Assembly (NCBI GenBank): GCA_023475265.1
Contig: JAMCWE010000052.1
Span: forward strand, 1 to 60,332
Reading direction: 5' to 3'
Length of the DNA: 60,332 bases
Source: Bacteroidota bacterium
GTDB lineage: Bacteria; Bacteroidota; Ignavibacteria; Ignavibacteriales; Ignavibacteriaceae
A model generated the notes under the pieces. It made no database searches. It was given only the letters and a program-made list of their open reading frames with translations, and was not told where the DNA came from. A program made the position numbers and the translations under genes. This document shows positions 36,145-46,300 of the stretch, piece by piece. Within the stretch, counting starts at the first letter, position 1. Every line of letters starts with the position of its first letter.

Positions 36145-37467
36145 ATGGAAAAGATTGTATTACCAGATATAAAAGATCTTCACTTAATTGATATTTATGA
36201 GCAGAACGGCGGATACTCCGCAGCTAAAAAAGCATACAGCCAAACTCCGGATGAAATAATTGATCAGGTGAAAAAATCCGGATTACGCGGACGCGGCGGC
36301 GCAGCTTTCTATGCCGGATTAAAGTGGAGCTTCATGCCGAAAACTACGGACAAGCCAAAATATCTTTGCATTAACGGCGATGAAAGCGAACCGGGTTCAT
36401 TTAAGGATAGACAAATATTTGAATTTAATCCTCATCAGTTGATTGAAGGAATTTTAATTACAGCTTATGCTATCCAGGCTAAAATTACTTACGTCTACAT
36501 CCGCGGTGAATATCATAAATGGATTAAGCTTTTCCAAAAAGCATTGGATGATGCTTATGCCCGTGGTTATGTCGGCGAAAAGATGAAAGAAAAATTCGGT
36601 ACGGATTTCTTCGTTGATATTTATGTTCACAAAGGTGCAGGCGCTTACATTTGCGGCGAAGAATCCGCTTTAATGAATTCGATTGAAGGCAAGCGCGGAT
36701 ATCCGCGAGTTAAACCGCCTTTTCCCGCACAGAATGGTTTATGGGGGAATCCAACAACGATCAACAATGTTGAAACAATTACAAATGTTCCGCCTATAAT
36801 AAATAAAGGTTGGGATTGGTTTTCAAAAATCGGCGAGCCGAAACATCCCGGGACACTTCTTTACGGAATAAGCGGGCATGTTAATAAGCCTGGCGTTTAT
36901 GAATTACCAAGCGGAATGCTGTTGACGGATTTAATTTATAATTATGCCGGCGGTGTTCCGGGAAATAAAAAAATATTGTGCATTATCCCAGGCGGTTCTT
37001 CAATGCCTCCATTGCGCGGGGATCAAATTGAAGGCGTCAAGATGGATGCAGAGTCGCTGAAAGCAGTAGGAACATCAATCGGTACTGCCGGAATTATGGT
37101 AATGGATGAAGACACTGATCTTGTAAAAGTTTTAACACGTATCGCAAAGTTTTATTATCATGAAAGCTGCGGACAATGCACCCCTTGCCGCGAAGGAACC
37201 GGCTGGATGTTAAAAATCTTAAACAGATTAGTTGCGGGAGAAGGTTCAACTCATGATCTCGATCTTTTAATTTCAGTTGCAAGCAACATTGAAGGAAATA
37301 CAATTTGTGCTTTGGGTGAAGCAGCCGCCTGGCCGGTAAGATATATGGTAACCCGCTTCAGAGATTATTTTGAACAGCGTGTTAAAAAAGAAGTTGCGCT
37401 GCCTGTTCCAAACAAAGTGCATTCAATGCGGCATACGGCATTCCCGCTTGCTGAAATAAAAGAATAA
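36145..37467 (+). CDS. nuoF: NADH-quinone oxidoreductase subunit F
   Basis: The 440-residue 51-kDa subunit has the FMN/NADH-binding GLRGRGGAAFYAGLKWSF (GRGGAAF at 49-55), GAGAYICGEESALMNSIEGKRGYPR, and the [4Fe-4S] cysteines 342, 345 and 348 (CGQCTPC) with Cys388 near NTICALGEA. It oxidises NADH. It is the last gene of this cluster: no nuoG follows, and a terminator lies 20 bp downstream, so the remaining subunits must be encoded elsewhere. Confidence 0.97.
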   Translation: MEKIVLPDIKDLHLIDIYEQNGGYSAAKKAYSQTPDEIIDQVKKSGLRGRGGAAFYAGLKWSFMPKTTDKPKYLCINGDESEPGSFKDRQIFEFNPHQLIEGILITAYAIQAKITYVYIRGEYHKWIKLFQKALDDAYARGYVGEKMKEKFGTDFFVDIYVHKGAGAYICGEESALMNSIEGKRGYPRVKPPFPAQNGLWGNPTTINNVETITNVPPIINKGWDWFSKIGEPKHPGTLLYGISGHVNKPGVYELPSGMLLTDLIYNYAGGVPGNKKILCIIPGGSSMPPLRGDQIEGVKMDAESLKAVGTSIGTAGIMVMDEDTDLVKVLTRIAKFYYHESCGQCTPCREGTGWMLKILNRLVAGEGSTHDLDLLISVASNIEGNTICALGEAAAWPVRYMVTRFRDYFEQRVKKEVALPVPNKVHSMRHTAFPLAEIKE

Positions 37468-37485
37468 TTTTACCTAACTATAATA

Positions 37486-37517
37486 AAAAAACCTCTTGTA
37501 TCAACAAGAGGTTTTTT
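37486..37517. terminator. Bidirectional terminator between nuoF and ferritin
   Basis: The perfect stem AAAAAACCTCTTGT / ACAAGAGGTTTTTT with a 4-nt loop has A and T runs on both sides, so it can end nuoA-F and the convergent ferritin transcript. Confidence 0.92.
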
Positions 37518-37538
37518 AGTTTTAAATATTCACGAAAA

Positions 37539-38036
37539 TTAATTTGAAGCTCCGCGCTTTCCCAATTCATGATCAAGGTAAAACAAACCGTTTTTATTTT
37601 CACCGATCAATTTAATTCTATCTAAAATTTTCATAGCAGTTGCTTCTTCTTCAACCTGCTCTGTAACGAACCACTGCAAGAAAATATTTGTTGCATGGTC
37701 TTTTTCCTCAGCAGCAAGATCAACCAAATCATAAATTGATTTAGTGATTTTCTGTTCATGTTTTACTGTGTCTTGAAAAACTTCTTCAGCTGAATTCCAG
37801 CCAACTTTTGGAGCCTCAATTAGGCTAAGGTTTATCTTTCCTGCTGCCTGAAGTAAATAATTATAAAACTTCATTGCATGGCTGTACTCTTCTTGAGATT
37901 GAATTTTCATCCATTTAGCTATACCACTAAAGTTATCTGATTCAAAGTATGCGGACATTGCCAGATATAAGTAGGAAGAATAAAATTCAGCATTCATTTG
38001 CTGGTTTAATGACTTTTGCACTTTTTCTTTTAACAT
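37539..38036 (-). CDS. ftnA: Ferritin
   Basis: The 165-residue protein has the non-haem ferritin ligands: Glu17-type in NAEFYSSYLYLAMSAYFES, the EEYSHAMKFYNYL helix and EQVEEEATAMKILDRI. Length and helix pattern match bacterial FtnA, which stores iron in a 24-subunit shell. AAAGGAAAG precedes the ATG. Its upstream region holds a nested dyad over a predicted promoter, which suggests control, perhaps by iron. Confidence 0.95.
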   Translation of the reverse strand: MLKEKVQKSLNQQMNAEFYSSYLYLAMSAYFESDNFSGIAKWMKIQSQEEYSHAMKFYNYLLQAAGKINLSLIEAPKVGWNSAEEVFQDTVKHEQKITKSIYDLVDLAAEEKDHATNIFLQWFVTEQVEEEATAMKILDRIKLIGENKNGLFYLDHELGKRGASN

Positions 38037-38053
38037 GATCTTTCCTTTCTATT

Positions 38054-38113
38054 TGTTGCGTGTTCATCGGTTTGTTAATGTTAATCTAACAAACCTTTTC
38101 CTTTCTCGCAACA
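38054..38113 (-). promoter_or_regulatory. Ferritin promoter with nested dyad operator
   Basis: Reading towards ferritin, TTGCGA (38111-38106) is followed after 17 bp by TAGATT (38088-38083), a plausible -35/-10 pair. The inner dyad GGTTTGTTA-N9-TAACAAACC (38069-38095) covers the -10 box, and an outer 7-bp dyad TGTTGCG / CGCAACA (38054-38060 and 38107-38113) covers the -35 box. Dyads over both boxes look like a repressor or activator site. The word does not match the classical Fur or DtxR consensus as I know them. Confidence 0.45.
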
Positions 38114-38228
38114 GCAAAAAGATTTTAGCAAATATGATTTTTGCTATTGTCTGTTTGCTCATAGTTGTGAAAATAAATTTGAAGTAAATTAATTTCTATT
38201 AATTCAAGAATAATATGAAATACAAAAG

Positions 38229-38470
38229 ATGGAATTTTCAAATCAATATAAATTAATGGAAGAATATATTTCAAAACTTCAAAACGAAATTTACTTCGGA
38301 ATAGAAAATCAAGATGGAGTTAAATTTTTATATAATTATTTACCAAAAGCTGGCTCTCCGCAAGAAGAAATGATCAAATTATATCAACCTAAAGGTTGGA
38401 TTTTATAAGATTTTCTGAAGATTTGAATTGGCATAAAATAAAATCAATTCCTTTACGCAACAATAAATGA
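38229..38470 (+). pseudogene. Small gene, probably frameshifted (59 codons, or about 81 if restored)
   Basis: An ATG at 38229 opens 59 codons (MEFSNQYKLMEEYISKLQ...; ending KLYQPKGWIL) before TAA at 38406. Shifting frame at the stop continues as RFSEDLNWHKIKSIPLRNNK and ends at TGA 38468-38470. A single missing base around 38405 would join both parts into a protein of about 81 residues, with sensible composition throughout. I do not recognise the family. It lies between ferritin and the UvrD-type helicase. It could also simply be an intact 59-residue protein followed by chance open sequence. Confidence 0.35.
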
Positions 38471-38521
38471 AATTCGTATTTTCAACTTTTTTCTTTCCTT
38501 TTTATTCGATCAGTAATTCCA

Positions 38522-38529
38522 TATATTTG
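38522..38529 (+). promoter_or_regulatory. TAnnTTTG-type -7 element before the helicase gene
   Basis: TATATTTG fits the Bacteroidetes -7 consensus and lies 39 bp before the ATG at 38569. The upstream -33 region is only T-rich, so the call is weak. Confidence 0.35.
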
Positions 38530-38568
38530 CACTTTAAAAATCACAAATCATTTCAAAAAAAAGGATTT

Positions 38569-40752
38569 ATGGTCAACTTAAAAACTCTCAATAGCGAACA
38601 GAAGAAAGCTGTAGAATACGTTAATGGCCCGGAAATGATTGTAGCCGGTGCTGGATCTGGCAAAACCAGAGTCCTTACATTCAAAGTTGCATACCTAATC
38701 GACATTGGTCATGACCCAAGCAGTTTATTAGCGCTAACTTTTACAAACAAAGCAGCCAACGAAATGAAAGACCGCATTAAAGAATTAGTTGGCAATAAAG
38801 CAAGCGGAATATGGATGGGAACTTTCCATTCTATCTTTGCAAAAATTTTAAGGATCGAAGCAAGAAATAGTAATTTCAGAAGTAATTTTTCAATCTATGA
38901 TACAGAAGATTCTCTTTCTTTAGTTTCTAATATTATTTCGAATTTAGAAATTAATATTGAAGGTGTGACTACTAATTCTGTTAGGCATAAAATAAGCAAT
39001 TTAAAAAATCACATGATAATGCCTAAGGATTATAGAAAGCATCAAGTCAAATCTTTTATTGATGAAAAGTTTGCCGATATATACGATGAATATCAAAAAA
39101 GATTAGCAGAAAATAATGCTATGGATTTTGATGATCTGCTTTTAAAGCCGATTGAGATGTTTGAAACTAATCCTAAAATTCATCAGAAGTATAAAAAGAT
39201 GTTCAGCTATATTTTGGTTGATGAATTTCAGGATACAAACAAAGCACAGTATGAATTGCTGAAGATGCTTGTTCCGAAGGATGGAAAAATTTGTGTTGTT
39301 GGCGACGACGCTCAAAGCATATACAGCTGGCGCGGCGCAAACATTGCAAATATGCTGGACTTTGAAAAAGATTTTCCAAAGCATAAAATATTTAAGCTTG
39401 AACAAAATTATCGTTCAACAAAAAATATTTTGGCTGCTGCGGATTCGGTGATTAAGAATAATAAAGATCAGATATTAAAAACATTATGGACAGAGAATAA
39501 CGACGGTGATCAATTAACATTGATAAAATGTGCCGATGAAAAAGATGAGGCATTCCAGATAGCTAAATACATTAAGCAGGAAATTTCTAAGAAAAAATTA
39601 TCATTAAAAGATTTTGCCATATTGTATAGAACGAATGCACAATCAAGAGCATTGGAAGATATTTTTAGAAAAGAGAAAATGCCTTATATAATTATAGGCG
39701 GAGTTGAGTTTTATAAAAGGAAAGAAGTAAAAGATATAGTTGCTTATCTGAGAGTTATATCAAATCAAAATGATGAAGAGAGCCTTTTGCGAATAATGAA
39801 TTTTCCGCAAAGAGGAATTGGCAGCACAACGATTAAAAGAATGATTTCATTTGCCCGGAAATTAAATCTATCTTTATTCGATACAATGGCTCGTGTGTTC
39901 GAAGTTATAGATATAAAAGAAAGAATTCAGAAAAATGTTAAATCATTTAAAATATTGCTTGATAAATATATCGGCTTGAAAGACAAACTTTCCGTCGGAG
40001 AACTTTCCCGTGCATTAGTTGACGAACTTGGAGTTTTAAGAATATTTAAAGAAGAAAATACTCCTGAGTCTATGGGACGCTGGGAAAATATCAACGAACT
40101 TCTTTCAGCGTTAAGTGAATTTTCTTCAGCAAATAAAGATGCAAGGCTTGAACAATTCTTGGAAGATGTTTCGCTTATGTCAGATGTTGATTCGTATGAA
40201 GAAGAAAAAAATGTGGTTACATTTTTAACTGTTCATGCGGCAAAAGGATTGGAATTCCCGGTTGTGTTTGTTTCAGGCTGCGAAGAAGATATTTTCCCTT
40301 TATCAAACAGGTTCAGCACCGATGCAACTGTAGAAGAGGAGAGAAGATTATTTTATGTGGCCGTAACAAGAGCAAAACAAAAAGTATTTATTTCTCATGC
40401 TCGTTCGCGTTATAGATTCGGAGAGGTTGCATATCAAAGCAGATCAAGATTCATTGATGAATTAGATCCAAATACATATTCAGAAATAAACGGCGGAATC
40501 GGGAGAAAATCTTCTCTGCGAAAATCTAAAAAAGAAATGTATTATGAATATTTTGAAAATGTTGATTACGAAGATTTCGATCAAGAAAATAAATCATTGA
40601 GGCCGGGCAGCCGGGTTATGCATGAAAAGTTTGGGCTTGGCAAAGTAACTCAAGTTGTCGGCGCCGGCGATATGCAAAAAGCCACGGTTATTTTTGAAGG
40701 CAATAATGTAAAACAATTGATGTTGAAGTTTGCTAAACTTAAAGTACTTTAA
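38569..40752 (+). CDS. pcrA: UvrD/PcrA-type ATP-dependent DNA helicase
   Basis: I choose the ATG at 38569, preceded by AAGGA; the frame is open from 38467 but the extra N-terminal residues do not fit the family. The 727-residue protein shows LNSEQKKAVEYVNGPEMIVAGAGSGKTRVL (Q motif and Walker A), LTFTNKAANEMKDRI, ILVDEFQDTNKAQ (Walker B), GDDAQSIYSWRGA, LEQNYRST, VTFLTVHAAKGLEFPVVF and FYVAVTRAKQKVFISHARSR. The last 50 or so residues (GSRVMHEKFGLGKVTQV) form the Tudor-like C-terminal domain of PcrA/UvrD that contacts RNA polymerase. It unwinds DNA 3' to 5' in repair and replication. Confidence 0.95.
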   Translation: MVNLKTLNSEQKKAVEYVNGPEMIVAGAGSGKTRVLTFKVAYLIDIGHDPSSLLALTFTNKAANEMKDRIKELVGNKASGIWMGTFHSIFAKILRIEARNSNFRSNFSIYDTEDSLSLVSNIISNLEINIEGVTTNSVRHKISNLKNHMIMPKDYRKHQVKSFIDEKFADIYDEYQKRLAENNAMDFDDLLLKPIEMFETNPKIHQKYKKMFSYILVDEFQDTNKAQYELLKMLVPKDGKICVVGDDAQSIYSWRGANIANMLDFEKDFPKHKIFKLEQNYRSTKNILAAADSVIKNNKDQILKTLWTENNDGDQLTLIKCADEKDEAFQIAKYIKQEISKKKLSLKDFAILYRTNAQSRALEDIFRKEKMPYIIIGGVEFYKRKEVKDIVAYLRVISNQNDEESLLRIMNFPQRGIGSTTIKRMISFARKLNLSLFDTMARVFEVIDIKERIQKNVKSFKILLDKYIGLKDKLSVGELSRALVDELGVLRIFKEENTPESMGRWENINELLSALSEFSSANKDARLEQFLEDVSLMSDVDSYEEEKNVVTFLTVHAAKGLEFPVVFVSGCEEDIFPLSNRFSTDATVEEERRLFYVAVTRAKQKVFISHARSRYRFGEVAYQSRSRFIDELDPNTYSEINGGIGRKSSLRKSKKEMYYEYFENVDYEDFDQENKSLRPGSRVMHEKFGLGKVTQVVGAGDMQKATVIFEGNNVKQLMLKFAKLKVL

Positions 40753-40874
40753 CGAATAGAAAGTGCGGCAGAAATTTAAAATTCTTATTCAACAAAAATA
40801 TTTTTAGCTTTTGGATAATTGTTAAAAATATTGAAAAATATAAAATCAAAATATATAAATAAGGAGTTGAGACG

Positions 40875-42257
40875 ATGTCTATTGCACCTAAAAAGTTAGC
40901 GATTCTTGTCGGAGGCGGACCGGCGCCTGGTATAAATAGTGTTATTGGTGCAGCAACGATTCGTGCTGTTTTAGAGGGCGTTGAAGTTATCGGCATTAGA
41001 GATGGATTTAAATGGATAATGGAAGGGGATATCTCACACGTCAAAGAATTAACAATTGAAAATGTAAGCAGAATTCATTTTAGAGGCGGTTCTTATATCG
41101 GAATTGCCAGGAACAATCCTACTAAAGATAAGAAGCATCTTGAAAATACCGTTACTTCCTTACTTCGTCTTAACGTTGATAAGCTTATTACAATCGGCGG
41201 TGATGATACGGCTTTCAGCGCATTGAAAGTAAATGAAATGGCTGATGGACGAATCAAAGTCGTTCATGTTCCAAAGACTATTGATAATGACTTAGACTTG
41301 CCTCATGGCATTCCAACTTTTGGATTTCAAACTGCCAGGCACATAGGAGTTGAACTAGTAAAAAACTTAATGGTTGATGCTCAAACGACATCACGATGGT
41401 ATTTTGTAGTTTCTATGGGAAGGAAAGCCGGACATTTGGCTTTGGGAATCGGAAAAGCTACCGGCGCTACATTAACATTAATTCCAGAAGAATTTCCTGG
41501 GCCTGACGTAAGACTTGCGCAAATTGTGGATATTCTTGTCGGCGCAATTATAAAACGATTAAGCTATGGCCGGAAAGATGGTGTTGCAATACTCGCCGAA
41601 GGATTAGTTGAACATTTAAAACAAGAGGACCTCGAACCGCTTGTAAATGTTGAAAGAGATGCACATGATAATATCAGATTAGCCGAAGTAAATTTTGGCG
41701 AAATATTAAAATACAAAGTTCAAGAACGATTAAGAGAATTTGGAATTAAATCAACCATAGTTGCTAAAAATATTGGATATGAATTACGCTGCGCAGATCC
41801 AATTCCATTTGATATGGAATATACACGCGATCTTGGATTTGCAGCTGCACAATTTATTTTATCAAACGGAACCGGTGCAATGGTATCGATTCAGAACGGC
41901 CGATTTGTTCCAATGTATTTCAATGATATTTTAGATCCGGTTACTAAAAAAACCAGAGTGAGAATGGTTGATCCTTCTTCTGAATCATTTTATATTGCTC
42001 GAAGATATATGTTAAGATTGAATCAAGCAGATTTTGATGATCCGCATGAATTAGCAAAATATGCCGCAACATGTGGAATATCTTTAGACGAATTTAGAAA
42101 ACAATTTTACTATTTAATGGAAAAGGATTTGCTTTATCAAAATTTAAAAGAAGGTAAAATTAAATTAGCGGCAGTTGAAACCAACGAAGCACACAAGCCT
42201 TCGGATGGATTAAAAGTGAAAGAAGCAAAAGGCGAGAATGGCAGCATGATGCCATAA
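40875..42257 (+). CDS. 6-Phosphofructokinase, pyrophosphate-type by active-site residues
   Basis: The 460-residue protein has the phosphofructokinase motifs IGGDDT (Asp110-Asp111) and HVPKTIDND (Lys134). ATP-dependent enzymes have GGDGS and PGTIDND at these places; Asp and Lys are the residues linked to pyrophosphate use. MGRKAGHLALGIG and IPEEFPG are also conserved, and the length exceeds the 320 residues of E. coli PfkA. It would phosphorylate fructose 6-phosphate reversibly with PPi as donor. The ATG has a strong AAGGAG site. The 40 C-terminal residues are charged and likely disordered. Confidence 0.9.
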   Translation: MSIAPKKLAILVGGGPAPGINSVIGAATIRAVLEGVEVIGIRDGFKWIMEGDISHVKELTIENVSRIHFRGGSYIGIARNNPTKDKKHLENTVTSLLRLNVDKLITIGGDDTAFSALKVNEMADGRIKVVHVPKTIDNDLDLPHGIPTFGFQTARHIGVELVKNLMVDAQTTSRWYFVVSMGRKAGHLALGIGKATGATLTLIPEEFPGPDVRLAQIVDILVGAIIKRLSYGRKDGVAILAEGLVEHLKQEDLEPLVNVERDAHDNIRLAEVNFGEILKYKVQERLREFGIKSTIVAKNIGYELRCADPIPFDMEYTRDLGFAAAQFILSNGTGAMVSIQNGRFVPMYFNDILDPVTKKTRVRMVDPSSESFYIARRYMLRLNQADFDDPHELAKYAATCGISLDEFRKQFYYLMEKDLLYQNLKEGKIKLAAVETNEAHKPSDGLKVKEAKGENGSMMP

Positions 42258-42280
42258 GTCAATTAAAAATTACAAATTCA

Positions 42281-42322
42281 AAATTCATAAGAGACGACTG
42301 TGTTCGTCTCTTATGAATTTTT
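42281..42322 (+). terminator. Terminator after the phosphofructokinase gene
   Basis: A perfect 17-bp stem AAATTCATAAGAGACGA / TCGTCTCTTATGAATTT with a 6-nt loop is followed by a short T-run. It starts 24 bp after the stop codon. Confidence 0.85.
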
Positions 42323-43302
42323 GTCAAATCATCTCATTCCCGAGTTTACTTAAAAAGATTGTTGTATTGTAAATGCAAGGTATCCGCCCTAACGTTTAAA
42401 TCTGGAAATATCCGTCAAGAATTCTCAAATTACCCACAGAAAGTATTGCAAGACTACCAATTTAGTATTAATCTTTGCGACTTTTGCGTTTTCTCAGCGA
42501 TCTCTTCGTGAATTGCTTTTCTTTTTTTCACGCACCCGCCCGACCGAACGGTTGTTCGGGCAGGAAGACGCAAAGTCCTACGCCAAGAGATCTAAGAAAA
42601 AATTTCTGTTTAAGATGACTTAACAATATAAATTGGAACCTGCTTGCATCTCCTCGACATATAAACCTGCAGGCAATTTTCTACTGATTGAAATTTCGGA
42701 AATTACTTTTTAGTCATCCTCAACGAAAAATTATTAATTAACGACACGTGCGAGATAGTATTTGTTAGGTCAAAAATTTGGACGGATAAATAATTGCTAT
42801 TTAAAAATTTAATATATAATTTTTAATCAAGTGATCATTTTCTTTCTATTTTTCTAAATATCTTACGTAAAAGTAAACTGAATAGTAAAAGCTTTTTCCA
42901 TTTATCGATACTCTATGCCTTTTATCGTAATCTGTAACTGAATGTAGAATATTGTTTTATAGTTTCAGATTTATTATAGAATTTGTATTGGTTAATCGTG
43001 ATTTAATTTTTATCATTATTTGCTAAATGACAGTGGATGTTGTTTTGTAAATAATTTTTCATGAAACTTGAAGAGGGACTAAAAAGCGGTGGGCTACAAT
43101 GAACGTGCAGTTGTACTGTTCGATTTCTAGATAATAAAATCTAAGTATTAGAGGATGAATATCTAAATAATTCTATGCTGCCTATTTTCTAACGATCCAG
43201 AATATTCAATCCTTTAAATTAAAAATGAATTTTAATCTCAGCGCATAAGCTGGTGACATTGTTGTCAACTATTTTTTATAATTCTTTAAGTGAGGGAAGT
43301 AT
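42323..43302. other. Gene-poor interval (about 980 bp)
   Basis: Apart from the 39-nt GC-rich repeat and its CGCAAAG-rich flanks (about 42470-42600) I see no supported coding frame, tRNA or terminator here. The distal part is AT-rich and should hold the promoter of the 1,402-residue protein. A small dyad TGACA-TTGT-TGTCA lies at 43254-43267, about 35 bp before its start codon. Confidence 0.45.
42529..42567. repeat. GC-rich 39-nt palindromic interspersed repeat, copy 1
   Basis: The segment from CACGCACCCG to CGGGCAGGAAG contains GCCCGA...TCGGGC arms and an inner CCGAAC / GTTCGG pair that can form alternative hairpins. Its 39 bases are identical to the reverse complement of 53586-53624. The neighbourhood is AT-rich, and CGCAAAG-type words flank both copies. 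Confidence 0.85.
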
Positions 43303-46300
43303 ATGAAAGCTAGGTCACATTATTTTGGTATGCTGATTAGTTGCTCATCTTTTTTAAGAGTGCTAATGAAAAATTGTTTCATTTGTTTTTTTGCTGTACT
43401 GTCATGCATACTATTTAGCACAGGAAAAATATGGGGACAAAAAAAAGCACCAGTTGTTTCGCCCGTTTTTGGCAAAAACATAACCAATGATTTTCTAATT
43501 AAAAACAAAAATCAAACTATTCAATCGATTACTTCTACTGGGAATGTTTTTATAGATGGAGGTGAGAGGTTAGTCTCGATGCAAAATAATGATGGTGGTT
43601 GGGGATGGCCACTAACAGGGACATCTGCTTTTAATACCGTTGGCCCTATTGCAATGGGATTAGCTCAAGCATATCAGCAAACAGGCAACTCTTCATATAG
43701 AAGCGCTCTTGTGAATGCAGGAAATTACTTATTGACAAAATCCAATAACTTTTCTCCATCTGATGGCTATCTTGCTGCTCAGTTGGATAAAATATTTGGC
43801 GGATCAACATACAAAGATTTTGTATTGGCGAATTTCTATAATAAACTTGCTGCTGGTACTTATAACCGAAATGGAGCGGGCACATTATATACAACTTCAT
43901 CATATATTCTATTAATTAGAAATAGCAGAACCGGTACATCAGCTAACATGGCTGCATGGGATCTTGGAATGGGTTTGGTAGGAGCTTCAATGTGTGGTGC
44001 TTCAACATCCGAATGGATCGCAGGAGTGGAAGCTGAAATAAACGAACTTAATCCAGGTACAACAGACGCAGGAAATTATTATGATGTACTTGGATTGGCA
44101 GGTGCGTTATATGGTTTAGCCTATGTTCATGTCGAATTCGATCCTACAGCTGGTGCTCATGCAAGCGCTAATAATCTAAATGACTTGGCAAATATTCTTG
44201 CAAGTTATCAAATTAATAATGGCGGATTTGCATGGAATGCAAACTGGGTAAAACAAAATGATGGCGACGAAGCTGTTCAAGAAACTGCATATGCAATTCT
44301 TGCACTTAATGAAGTAAATCGTTCTGCTTTTCTAACAAAAATAATTGGGGCTGCTGATTATCTTAAATCAATTCAATTACCAACAGGTGGCTTTGAAGAT
44401 TATGTAGGTTATGGTGAATATAATGAAGTTACTGGGGAAGCGCTTTGGGGAATTAGTATTGCGTTTCCTCCACCAGTATATAACACTAGCAAGGATGTTT
44501 TCTACCCTACTATCCAAGAAGCAATTACAGATGCAAATTTTGGAGATGTTTTATCAATTGCTGCCGGAACCTATAATGAAAATTTAACAATTACTCAGAG
44601 TCTAATCCTTCAATCATCGGGTTCAAATCCTAAAATCTCAAGTAATAAAAATAATTCAAATCATCGATCAATCCAGGGTGCCGGTGCTACTACTATTAAT
44701 GGATCGATAACAATTGCCCATGACGGTGTCACAATAGACGGGTTTACCATTACCAACCCAACTGGTAATGTCGGGATATATGCTAATGCTGTAAATAATA
44801 TTACTATTCAAAATAATCATCTAGTATATATTGGAAGTGATCATTCAGTAACCAGCGGATCAGCTCAGGCAATAAACATCCATGGATCAACATTAACAAG
44901 TATTTCAACATTCAATATAAAAAATAATGAAATTTCTTTTATTGGAAATCTTTCACTCGAACATACTGCTGGGCTAGACGGAAGTGCAAAAGGAATATAT
45001 ATTGGAGACGGATCAACAACTGGTGATATAAATAATATCACAATTGAAAACAACAGCATAAGTTATGTTTATGCATCTATGAATCCTTATGCTTACGGCG
45101 GAGCAGGAGCTTATGGAATTTTGGTAAACCATGTATCGCCAAATCTTCGAATTATTAATAATACTATCATTCAGGTTGGAGGATTGTGGGCGCATGGTAT
45201 TGGACTAGAAGGAAATACGCCTAATGCAGTAGTCCAAGGAAATAATATAAGTTATTTAGGTGATGCTAAATGGCCTTCAGATGCTGCAGCCGTTAATGTT
45301 GAAGACAATACTTCTGCTAACACCCTTAATATTCATTTAAATAATTTTTCCAATATTAGAGATAAATATAATGGATCTGGGTTTGGTGTTAAGAATGTTA
45401 CTGGCATTGCATCAGTAAATGCAGAATATAATTGGTGGAATAGTTCAACTGGTCCTAATCACTCCTCAAATCCTGGGGGAACAGGCGTAAAAGCTTCAGA
45501 TAATGTTGACTTCACTCCGTGGTTAACAAATCCATGGACCGGCACGGGTTATCCGGAAACAATTATTAGCTGGCCTACGAACAACGCAAAGGTATATACT
45601 TCTACACCTGATCTTCATTGGTATTTATCATTTTCTGCAAGTCCAACTTCTTATGATGTGCTTATAAGAAAATCAACTAACCCAGGATATTCAGGTTCTT
45701 CGCCAGATTATTTTTCAATTACAGGCTTAAATTCGAATACAACTACAGTTCCTAGCAACTCACTCGTTCCGGGCGAACAATATTATTATAAGGTAATAAC
45801 ACATTATAATAGCAACATGTCATCAACGGGTGATTTTCAAACAGAATCTGGAGAAGAATCATTTACAGTGGATTATACACAGGGCGGCGGAGCTGTTGTC
45901 CCTATACCTAGCTGGCCAATAGAAAATGCAACAGTATATTCAAGTTCACCAACTTTGAATTGGTATTTAACTCAAGGAAGTTCAGGTCTTACATACCAGA
46001 TTCAATATTCAAATACTGTGGATGGGAATGGTGCTTTGAACGGAACAATCACACAACTTCCTGCATCATCTCCATTTACTAGTAATCTGTACTATCAGTT
46101 AAATTCATTAACACCAGAGGCGCCATATTATTGGCAAGTACGCTCGACATCTGATAATGGAGGGAACTGGTCTAATTGGTCAACTGTTGCAAGCTTTAAT
46201 GTTTATAATCAAGTAAGCGGTGCTGTTATAGTACCTGTGCCAAGCTGGCCGGTTGGAGGAAATACAGTTTATTCTGATTCTCCTGTTCTAAACTGGTATT

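Noticed and set aside
38467-38568. Upstream start for the helicase gene
   Set aside because: The extra 34 residues are hydrophobic and unlike any PcrA N-terminus, while ATG 38569 has an AAGGA site.
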